Below, one piece after another: positions 1 through 4,106 of a stretch of 7,150 bases of DNA (the first letter of the stretch is position 1; every line of letters starts with the position of its first letter). Location: the NCBI GenBank assembly GCA_016207865.1, contig JACQZD010000159.1:1-7150 (forward strand). The letters run 5' to 3'. The notes below the pieces were generated by a model. It made no database searches. It saw nothing but the letters and a program-made list of their open reading frames with translations, and had not been told where the DNA came from. Both the position numbers and the translations under genes were made by a program. This stretch comes from Nitrospirota bacterium. Lineage in GTDB: Bacteria; Nitrospirota; Thermodesulfovibrionia; UBA6902; DSMQ01.

Positions 1-151
1 CCACCATGGAGCCTGTTGCGTCAATAAGGAAAATGTAATCTTGCTGACCTTCGGCTGACTGAGCGTACAGCAACAATGAGGCAGAGACAAACACTGCAAC
101 AACAGTGACAATTCTAAAGAATTTGCACCATAAATCAAGTTGTTTATTCAT
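1..151 (-). CDS. Secreted von Willebrand factor A (VWA) domain protein, N-terminal fragment
   Basis: This is a partial gene: the reading frame is open from an ATG at 151 to the window edge, giving 50 residues. The N-terminus looks like a Sec signal peptide. It has a charged start (MNKQLDLWCKFFR), a hydrophobic core at about residues 14-29 and a probable cleavage after LYA. It is followed directly by DYIFLIDATGSMV, the first strand and MIDAS metal site of a VWA domain (D44, T46, S48 in the DxTxS form). VWA proteins with signal peptides usually act in the periplasm or at the cell surface in protein contacts that depend on a divalent metal. The rest of the domain is not visible, so the role is unknown. 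An in-frame ATG at 190 would add 13 residues and has a somewhat better-placed upstream purine stretch, so the start is uncertain. It lies 124 bases downstream of the OB-fold gene on the same strand and may be co-transcribed with it. Confidence 0.75.
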   Translation of the reverse strand, partial: MNKQLDLWCKFFRIVTVVAVFVSASLLLYAQSAEGQQDYIFLIDATGSMV

Positions 152-275
152 AACATTATAAATTCTAATTCCCTCTCTTAATCTTTGCATCTCGCTTACC
201 TACCCCCTCTTTCCCTCACTGTTAAAAAATTGTAATCCCAATTCTGCCTGTGTAAATGATTAGACACAAACATAA

Positions 276-664
276 TTATCTTGCATGTTTTTCCTCCTCC
301 ACAACAACCATCAAACTCTTATCTCCAATAACAAAGGCATTCTTTACTGTGCCTTTTATCTTTACTTCTTCCCCAACTTTTGGAAATGTTTTTGAAGGTA
401 TTACAGTTATTGAATCTGTGTCATCAGAAATAACAAAGTAACCCACTTCTAAAGCAATAAACGATTCGGTGACCTTACCTTTTACACTTACAACTTTATC
501 GCTGTATTTGTTTGGAGATAAAAGAATATCAGAAATCTTTTCGGCTCTGTTAAATGGAAGGTTAAAAGAGGTATTATTACAGGCAAAGATAGGAATAATT
601 GAAAAACACAGAAGAAGTGCTATTAATGGGTTAAATCTGTCTGTCTGTCTGTCTGTCTATGCAA
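276..664 (-). CDS. Exported OB-fold-like small protein, frame broken at a tetranucleotide repeat (possible phase-variable lipoprotein)
   Basis: The minus strand encodes a coherent protein ending at TAA 276-278. It has a hydrophobic leader (PLIALLLCFSIIPIFAC), a Cys that could be lipidated, then about 100 residues resembling a bacterial OB-fold lipoprotein: KVVSVKGKV, GYFVISDD, VGEEVKIKGTV, KSLMVVVEE. The frame has no ATG, GTG or TTG of its own before the leader, and an in-frame TAG lies just upstream. A TTG at 664 has AGGGAG eight bases ahead. From this TTG the (AGAC)5AGA tract at 636-658 leads into the wrong frame. With six (or three) AGAC units the frame would run through and give a 130-residue protein with an Arg-rich n-region (MHRQTDRQTD...) before the leader. 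As read, the gene is therefore off, broken or mis-sequenced. The lipobox is imperfect (Phe at -2), so cleavage by signal peptidase I is also possible. The binding target is unknown. Confidence 0.62.
636..658 (-). repeat. Tetranucleotide microsatellite (AGAC)5AGA at the start of the OB-fold gene
   Basis: A perfect 23-base tract of GTCT (AGAC on the coding strand) lies between the candidate TTG start and the signal-peptide core of the OB-fold gene. Tracts of this kind change length by slipped-strand mispairing. Each gained or lost unit shifts the reading frame, as in known phase-variable surface genes of Haemophilus and Neisseria. Here six or three units would join TTG 664 to the downstream frame; the five seen do not. 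Confidence 0.9.
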
Positions 665-672
665 AAGGAATA

Positions 673-678
673 CTCCCT
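673..678 (-). promoter_or_regulatory. Ribosome binding site supporting TTG start of OB-fold gene
   Basis: AGGGAG on the minus strand is separated by eight bases from TTG at 662-664. The nucleotidyltransferase gene in this window (GTG at 1551) has the same hexamer at the same distance, which supports it as a functional Shine-Dalgarno. It is the main reason for placing the start upstream of the AGAC tract. Confidence 0.55.
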
Positions 679-715
679 TGCGTGACTTTAAGGTTTTTGA
701 GGGATTTTCAAAAAT

Positions 716-745
716 ACTATACTAATTCAGAGAATTATCTGTCAA
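716..745 (-). promoter_or_regulatory. Sigma-70-type promoter for the OB-fold gene
   Basis: On the minus strand, TTGACA (740-745) is followed after 18 bases by TATAGT (716-721). Both are near consensus. Transcription would start near 709, leaving a leader of about 45 bases before TTG 664. Two copies of TGGGTCA lie just upstream of the -35 box. Confidence 0.6.
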
Positions 746-753
746 GGCTTTAT

Positions 754-792
754 TGACCCAGAGTTCAATTGTTGAATTATTTCCCTGACCCA
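754..792 (-). promoter_or_regulatory. Paired TGGGTCA repeats upstream of the -35 box, possible activator sites
   Basis: The heptamer TGACCCA (TGGGTCA on the minus strand) occurs at 754-760 and 786-792, 32 bases apart or about three helical turns. A small inverted repeat, TTCAA-TTG-TTGAA (764-776), lies between them. The nearer copy ends eight bases upstream of the -35 element. No regulator is identified. Part of the region is also the displaced accC end, so the repeats may be incidental. Confidence 0.25.
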
Positions 793-833
793 TTTTTTTT
801 CTCAAGGAATCTGGCATTGAAATTCCCGATTAA
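777..833 (-). pseudogene. Displaced remnant of the 3' end of accC
   Basis: The minus strand here reads LIGNFNARFLEKKNGSGK and then TAA (777-779). The intact accC end reads LNGNFNTGFLEKNSLQ. Over the 38 bases 796-833 versus 1736-1773, only four positions differ by eye, and the reading frame is kept. Similarity fades on both sides. The fragment has no start and lies about 900 bases beyond the true accC stop, on the far side of the nucleotidyltransferase cassette. The simplest reading is that it was the original accC terminus, pushed aside when a segment carrying a replacement end was inserted. A partial duplication from a biotin carboxylase paralogue is the alternative. Confidence 0.65.
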
Positions 834-860
834 TATTATTTTTGATTAAATTCCGTAATC

Positions 861-1058
861 CTAAAGCTCTCCTTTTCTCAATCTGTCTCTTATTTTTTTT
901 TCTTTTTCAGGCATTGCCTTATGAAAGAATTCCATCTGCGCCTCAAGCCACTGAACTTTTTGACTTACAGGTTTTTTTCTGTATTTCTGTATTTCTTTTT
1001 TTGTCCTGTAGTATAAAAGAGGCGTTTCTTGTTTTATGTCCGATACGCTATTTCTCAT
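861..1058 (-). CDS. Small basic protein partnered with the nucleotidyltransferase (65 aa)
   Basis: ATG 1058 overlaps the last 11 bases of the nucleotidyltransferase gene (ATGAGAAATAG holds both the start and the upstream stop). AGGAG lies seven bases ahead at 1066-1070, so this start is preferred over the in-frame longer one at 1097. The product is 65 residues and rich in Lys and Arg, with no signal peptide or membrane segment. Its C-terminal half, VQWLEAQMEFFHKAMPEKEKKIRDRLRKGEL, looks helical. It resembles, from memory, short unnamed proteins encoded next to nucleotidyltransferases with a WLEE...F...AMP...K..KLRKGE pattern. The overlap implies translational coupling and a fixed protein ratio, as in toxin-antitoxin pairs. 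It could be the antitoxin or a subunit of the nucleotidyltransferase. Its function is not established. Confidence 0.72.
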   Translation of the reverse strand: MRNSVSDIKQETPLLYYRTKKEIQKYRKKPVSQKVQWLEAQMEFFHKAMPEKEKKIRDRLRKGEL

Positions 1059-1551
1059 TATTCCACTCCTCTGAAATTTTTCTGAGATAAAAAACATCAG
1101 CCATATCCTGCGGTCTGCCGGTCTTTTGCTTCATATTAATCAATTCTTTTATTGGAACAAGCGGGATGGTCGTATCTTCATATTGCAGTTTTTCCCTATG
1201 GTTATATACTTCGTCAAAATCAAACGGCATATCAACAAAAACATCAAGAAGAAAAAAGGAATTCTTTGAATCAAAAAGGCTGAAAACCTTCATTCCTTTA
1301 TCTTTTATCCAGTCTTTTCTTTTTTGTTCACTTGTAAAATCTTCAAGTTTTACGGGGAGCTTTGGTTTTAGTCCTAATTCCCCGGCGATATTGACGAATT
1401 TCGCGATATTTTCTTCATCCAGTTTTAAAACAATGTCTATATCTGCCGTTGCCCTTTCAATCCCATAAAGATTAACGGCAATACCGCCGGCAACCATATA
1501 TTTAACAGATTGAAGGTTTAAAGACAAAAACAATTGTTTAAAGAGCTCCAC
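1048..1551 (-). CDS. Nucleotidyltransferase of the MNT/AbiEii-like type
   Basis: This 167-residue protein has the Pol-beta superfamily nucleotidyltransferase core. VAGGIAVNLYGIERATADIDIVL contains the GG of the nucleotide loop (G22-G23) and the metal-binding pair D37 and D39. FFLLDVFVD gives a likely third acidic residue (D103). The C-terminal KQKTGRPQDMADVFYL (residues 141-156) is the conserved tail seen in AbiEii-like and related uncharacterised nucleotidyltransferases. Family members transfer a nucleotide to tRNA or protein; several are toxins or resistance enzymes. The start is GTG at 1551, with AGGGAG eight bases upstream, and it leads a two-gene overlapping unit with the 65-aa gene. The segment looks more AT-rich than the accC-efp operon and is bracketed by duplicated accC ends, which suggests an acquired cassette. 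The substrate cannot be read from sequence. All visible catalytic residues are present. Confidence 0.85.
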   Translation of the reverse strand: MELFKQLFLSLNLQSVKYMVAGGIAVNLYGIERATADIDIVLKLDEENIAKFVNIAGELGLKPKLPVKLEDFTSEQKRKDWIKDKGMKVFSLFDSKNSFFLLDVFVDMPFDFDEVYNHREKLQYEDTTIPLVPIKELINMKQKTGRPQDMADVFYLRKISEEWNNEK

Positions 1552-1559
1552 GTTAACCG

Positions 1560-1565
1560 CTCCCT
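1560..1565 (-). promoter_or_regulatory. Ribosome binding site deciding the GTG start of the nucleotidyltransferase
   Basis: AGGGAG on the minus strand lies eight bases before GTG 1549-1551. No ATG is available near the conserved N-terminus, so this site fixes the non-ATG start. Confidence 0.6.
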
Positions 1566-1617
1566 ATTGTTTTATTTAAATTCATTAATCTTACTCTGTT
1601 ACCTGCCCGCTGTCTTT

Positions 1618-1645
1618 AGTATAATCTAAATTATACTTTTTTCAA
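1618..1645 (-). promoter_or_regulatory. Promoter of the nucleotidyltransferase cassette with an overlapping palindromic operator
   Basis: On the minus strand, TTGAAA (1640-1645) and TATACT (1618-1623) are separated by 16 bases. The -10 box and most of the spacer form a perfect inverted repeat at 1618-1637: AGTATAAT, four bases, ATTATACT. A dimeric repressor bound here would block RNA polymerase. Autoregulation through a palindrome over the promoter is the usual pattern of toxin-antitoxin operons. Because the palindrome contains TATACT on both strands, part of the symmetry could be chance promoter sequence. The leader to GTG 1551 is about 60 bases. Confidence 0.5.
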
Positions 1646-1654
1646 TAATCAATG

Positions 1655-1692
1655 GCACCAATAGTTTGCTCTGCCTTCGCATCTATTGGTGC
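1655..1692 (-). terminator. Hairpin after accC, possible weak terminator or 3' stabiliser
   Basis: A perfect 10-bp stem (GCACCAATAG at 1655-1664 with CTATTGGTGC at 1683-1692) encloses an 18-base loop and starts 15 bases beyond the accC stop. It lies where an operon terminator is expected, just before the cassette promoter. No T-run follows on the minus strand, so intrinsic termination is doubtful. The loop holds TGCCTTCGCA, the complement of the decamer at the centre of the REP-like hairpin at 2741-2760. Confidence 0.4.
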
Positions 1693-1707
1693 TTGGGAGG
1701 TTTGTAG

Positions 1708-2706
1708 TTATGCGGTTTTATCTTTCTGCAGGCTGTTTTTCTCAAGAAATCCGGTATTGAAATTCCCGTTTAAAAAATCCGGATTGTTCAGAATGTTTTT
1801 ATGGAAAGGGATTGTAGTTTTTATCCCCTCAATTACAAATTCATCCAGCGCCCGGCGCATCCTCATGATGGCCTCTTCCCTGTTTTTGCCGTGCACTATC
1901 AATTTTGCAATAAGGGAATCGTAATGGGCCGGCACGGTCCAGCCGCAATACGCGGCAGTATCAACCCTTACGCCGGGGCCTCCGGGCGGGATAAAAAGCA
2001 TAATTCTGCCCGGTGACGGGACAAATCTTTCAGGGTCTTCGGCATTCACCCTGCACTCAATGCTGTGTCCTGAAAATTTGACGTCATGCTGTTTTATTGA
2101 AAGCGGCTCTCCCGCGGCAAGTTTTATCTGCTCCTTGATTATATCAAGGCCGGTAACCATTTCTGTAACAGGGTGTTCAACCTGAATCCTTGTGTTTATT
2201 TCCATGAAATAGATATTGCCTTCATTGTCCACAATGAATTCAACTGTGCCGGCGTTTCTATATTTCATAGCCCTTGCGGCTTTTATCGCAAGTTCGCCTA
2301 TCCGCTTCCTGAATTTTGAGGTTGCAAAGGCATATGGCGCTTCCTCAATAAGCTTCTGGCCGCCGAGCCTTATATTTTCAGAACTGGGACCGATAAAGGT
2401 TATCCCCGACGTACTGCACGCCTCTGCAAAATGCGGATTTTCAGCTAAAAAACCATATCCCGGATGAACTGCTTCGGCGTCTGTTATCTCTGCGGCGCTG
2501 ATAATTGCAGGGATATTAAGATAACTCTGTGCGGACGGCGCGGGTCCGATGCAGATTGATTCGTCGGCATACCTGACATGCAGGGCGTCTTTTTCAATTT
2601 CAGAATAAATCACAACTGTCTTGATGCCGAGTTCACGGCAGGCCCTGAGGACCCTGATTGCTATTTCGCCTCTGTTGGCTATTAGAACTTTTTTAAATAG
2701 TGCCAT
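1708..2706 (-). CDS. accC: Acetyl-CoA carboxylase biotin carboxylase subunit, internally deleted
   Basis: AccC carboxylates the biotin on AccB using ATP and bicarbonate, the first half-reaction of acetyl-CoA carboxylase in fatty acid synthesis. The N-terminal domain (VLIANRGEIAIRVLRAC, HPGYGFLAEN) and the C-terminal part (EFIVDNEGNIYFMEINTRIQVEHPVTEM, IECRVNAEDP, HYDSLIAKL) are canonical. The protein is 332 residues; the family is about 450. At residues 114-118 the sequence passes from IRLGG straight to QKLIEEAP. Aligned from memory to E. coli AccC, residues about 115-236 (122 residues, 366 bases) are missing in frame. This removes K116, K159, the glycine-rich ATP loop, H209, Q233 and H236. 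The counterparts of K238, E276, E288, N290, E296 and R338 remain. The product should not bind ATP normally. ATG 2706 gives the conserved N-terminus, but no Shine-Dalgarno is visible. Either this is a real deletion or it is an assembly collapse. Confidence 0.9.
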   Translation of the reverse strand: MALFKKVLIANRGEIAIRVLRACRELGIKTVVIYSEIEKDALHVRYADESICIGPAPSAQSYLNIPAIISAAEITDAEAVHPGYGFLAENPHFAEACSTSGITFIGPSSENIRLGGQKLIEEAPYAFATSKFRKRIGELAIKAARAMKYRNAGTVEFIVDNEGNIYFMEINTRIQVEHPVTEMVTGLDIIKEQIKLAAGEPLSIKQHDVKFSGHSIECRVNAEDPERFVPSPGRIMLFIPPGGPGVRVDTAAYCGWTVPAHYDSLIAKLIVHGKNREEAIMRMRRALDEFVIEGIKTTIPFHKNILNNPDFLNGNFNTGFLEKNSLQKDKTA

Positions 2707-2737
2707 ATAATTTATTTGTCAAAGCACACTTAATGAT

Positions 2738-2862
2738 GTCATTCCTGCGAAGGCAGGAATCCAGAAATTTTAATATATATCACTGTTCCCTGCTTAAAAC
2801 CTGCTGGGACAAGTTTCACAGGGACGACGTCTGGATTCCCGCTTACTGCCTGCGGGAATGAC
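2738..2862. repeat. REP-like paired hairpin element (ATTCC...GGAAT type) between accB and accC
   Basis: Two inward-facing arms bound a 125-base element. The left arm begins GTCATTCCTGC and ends GGAATCCAG (2738-2764). The right arm begins CTGGATTCCCGC and ends GCGGGAATGAC (2831-2862). The arms are imperfect inverted repeats of each other, and each is also a hairpin (stems ATTCCTGC/GCAGGAAT and ATTCCCGC/GCGGGAAT). This is the architecture of REP/BIME elements and small MITEs. The left hairpin (2741-2760) resembles the Neisseria dRS3 format ATTCC-N10-GGAAT; that is a likeness, not shown homology. It lies inside the accB-accC transcript, where it could affect mRNA stability or accC translation. 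Confidence 0.75.
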
Positions 2863-2902
2863 GGATAAGGATAATTTTCATACTCCTTTATAATTCCAAT
2901 AC

Positions 2903-2925
2903 CTCGTTATTAGTTACTCGTTATT
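2903..2925. repeat. Short direct repeat downstream of accB
   Basis: CTCGTTATT occurs at 2903-2911 and again at 2917-2925, separated by five bases, directly after the accB stop codon. It resembles the low-complexity TAGTTACTCG runs seen in some intergenic regions. No function is evident. Confidence 0.4.
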
Positions 2926-2930
2926 GGTAA

Positions 2931-3371
2931 CTACGCCGGTTCTATAATAAAAAGCGGCTCGCCGTATTCAACCGGCTGTCCGTTCTCAACCAGAATCTTT
3001 GATACAGTTCCGTCAGCGTCGCTTTCAATCTCATTCATAAGCTTCATGGCCTCAATGATGCAAAGCACCTGCCCTTTTTTCACAACACTGCCGACCTCGG
3101 CAAATGGAGCGGCTTCCGGAGCCGGCGACCTGTGGAACATCCCTACGATAGGGGCTGTTATCGTCACTGTCTTCTGCGCCTCCGGCGCTTCCTCTTTTGT
3201 CTCTTTGACTTCAGGCTGGGCCGACGGTCTCGCAGGGGGGGAAACATCCCACGATGATATGAATTTCTCCCGCTTTATCTTTACCTTTACTCCATCCCTT
3301 TCAATCTGCAGTTCTGTAATATCCGTATTTTTTAAAAGTTCAAGGAGTTGTTTGATTTCATTGAGTTCCAT
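2931..3371 (-). CDS. accB: Biotin carboxyl carrier protein of acetyl-CoA carboxylase (BCCP)
   Basis: AccB carries biotin between biotin carboxylase and carboxyltransferase in fatty acid synthesis. The 146-residue protein has the usual three parts. The helical N-terminus (MELNEIKQLLELLKNTDITELQIERDGVKVKIKRE) contacts AccC. A Pro/Ala/Glu linker spans about 44-67. The biotinyl domain spans about 68-146. The biotinylation motif EAMKLM is at 107-112, with K110 as acceptor, and the thumb characteristic of AccB (SPAPEAAPFAEVG, 82-94) is present. ATG 3371 is supported by GAGGG at 3377-3381. It follows efp by 36 bases, and accC follows 224 bases later beyond a REP-like element. Length and motifs are normal, so the carrier looks functional even though the neighbouring AccC does not. 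Confidence 0.97.
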   Translation of the reverse strand: MELNEIKQLLELLKNTDITELQIERDGVKVKIKREKFISSWDVSPPARPSAQPEVKETKEEAPEAQKTVTITAPIVGMFHRSPAPEAAPFAEVGSVVKKGQVLCIIEAMKLMNEIESDADGTVSKILVENGQPVEYGEPLFIIEPA

Positions 3372-3407
3372 TTTTTCCCTCGTCTTTATTCTTTGGTTTT
3401 AAAACTC

Positions 3408-3971
3408 TCAACTCTTAACTCTTTCCATATATTCAGATGTTCTTGTGTCCACCCTGATAACATCTCCTTCATTCAGGTGAAACGGAACCTTTACCATCAA
3501 GCCTGTTTCCAGCGTAGCGGGCTTGCTGCTGCCGCTGGCAGTATCACCTTTAAAGCCCGGGGATGTCTTTACAATCTTAAGCTCAACAAACATAGGCACC
3601 TGCACAGTCAAGGGGGTTTCATGGTAATAAAGGACTTTGACTTCCATATTCTCCTTAATAAATTTGATGTTGTCTCCCAATTGTTCGGCAGTCAGGGAAA
3701 ACTGTTCATAATTCTGCGTGTCCATAAAAAAATACATATCGCCCTGATTATAAAGATATTGCATATTTTTTTCATCAAGGTTAGGGGTCTCAAATTTTTC
3801 GCCGCCTTTAAATGCCTCCTCAACAATACTGCCGGTGCGGAGATTCTTAATTTTTGTCCTGACAATGGCCCCGCCCCTGCCGATTTTAGTATGCTGGAAA
3901 TCAATTATTTCATACGGATCCCCTTTATGCTCCATCTTGGCGCCTTTTCTGAATTCATTTGTTGAAATCAA
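3408..3971 (-). CDS. efp: Elongation factor P, TTG start, Arg at the domain I tip
   Basis: EF-P binds the ribosome between the P and E sites and relieves stalling at polyproline. The 187-residue protein has all three domains: domain I (MISTNEFRKGAKMEHKGDPYEIIDFQHTKIGRGGAIVRTKIKN), the middle OB domain (about 66-130) and the C-terminal OB domain ending SGSSKPATLETGLMVKVPFHLNEGDVIRVDTRTSEYMERV. The start is TTG at 3969-3971. The MISTNEFRKG N-terminus is canonical for the family, and GGAGG (3979-3983) lies seven bases upstream, so the next ATG (residue 13) is not used. The tip of the domain I loop is GRGG, placing Arg32 where many EF-Ps carry a modified Lys. In Pseudomonas, Shewanella and Neisseria an Arg here is rhamnosylated by EarP. 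No modification enzyme is encoded in the window. Confidence 0.97.
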   Translation of the reverse strand: MISTNEFRKGAKMEHKGDPYEIIDFQHTKIGRGGAIVRTKIKNLRTGSIVEEAFKGGEKFETPNLDEKNMQYLYNQGDMYFFMDTQNYEQFSLTAEQLGDNIKFIKENMEVKVLYYHETPLTVQVPMFVELKIVKTSPGFKGDTASGSSKPATLETGLMVKVPFHLNEGDVIRVDTRTSEYMERVKS

Positions 3972-3978
3972 CTTAAAA

Positions 3979-3983
3979 CCTCC
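3979..3983 (-). promoter_or_regulatory. Strong ribosome binding site for the TTG start of efp
   Basis: GGAGG lies seven bases before the TTG codon at 3971. This spacing and the conserved EF-P N-terminus fix the start. The strong site probably compensates for the weak initiation codon. Confidence 0.8.
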
Positions 3984-3990
3984 GGTTTTT

Positions 3991-4096
3991 GCGTTCAGCG
4001 TTCAAATTGCGTTTATAGAGTTTATAGCGTACAGCGTTTATAGCGCAACAAACGCACAACGCAATAGACGCAATGAACGCATAACGCTATAAACGT
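3991..4096. repeat. Dense GCGTT / GTTTATAG array with an inverted half, between the peptidase gene and efp
   Basis: The left half holds GTTTATAG at 4011-4018, 4020-4027 and 4036-4043, with several GCGTT or AGCGTT units. The right half holds the complementary forms AACGC (4051, 4058, 4076 and 4083) and CTATAAAC (4087-4094). The 106 bases can therefore fold into a long imperfect hairpin, and both halves are built of near-repeating 8-10 base units. It fills most of the 135-base gap in the operon. There is no T-run on the minus strand, so it is not an obvious intrinsic terminator. It could be a mobile or slippage-generated repeat family. Confidence 0.7.
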
Positions 4097-4106
4097 TATT
4101 TGCTGT

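Noticed and set aside
256..441. Plus-strand open frame of 61 codons
   Set aside because: It is antisense to the conserved C-terminal OB-fold sequence on the minus strand, with no recognisable features.
469..756. Plus-strand open frame of 95 codons across the AGAC/GTCT tract
   Set aside because: It is antisense to the OB-fold gene. The residues show no domain (a low-complexity SVCLSVYAK run comes from the microsatellite), and there is no ribosome binding site of note. The minus strand gives the coherent protein.
861..1097. Longer start for the 65-aa gene (78 residues from 1097)
   Set aside because: The extra 13 residues would be read inside the nucleotidyltransferase gene, while ATG 1058 has AGGAG at seven bases and forms a typical short overlap.
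842..1468. Plus-strand frames of 82 and 100 codons opposite the nucleotidyltransferase cassette
   Set aside because: They are shadows with Phe/Ser/Leu-rich composition from the complement of Lys/Glu-rich coding sequence. No start signals or motifs are seen.
1655..1692. Classical Rho-independent terminator for the acc operon
   Set aside because: The stem is good, but no T-run follows on the minus strand and the loop is long, so I list it only as a possible weak terminator or stabiliser.
2216..2467. Plus-strand open frames inside accC, accB and efp
   Set aside because: They lie wholly antisense to strongly conserved housekeeping genes and have no family features of their own.
3991..4096. CRISPR array
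   Set aside because: The units are 5-8 bases, irregularly spaced and partly inverted. There are no 23-47 base repeats with unique spacers and no cas genes nearby.
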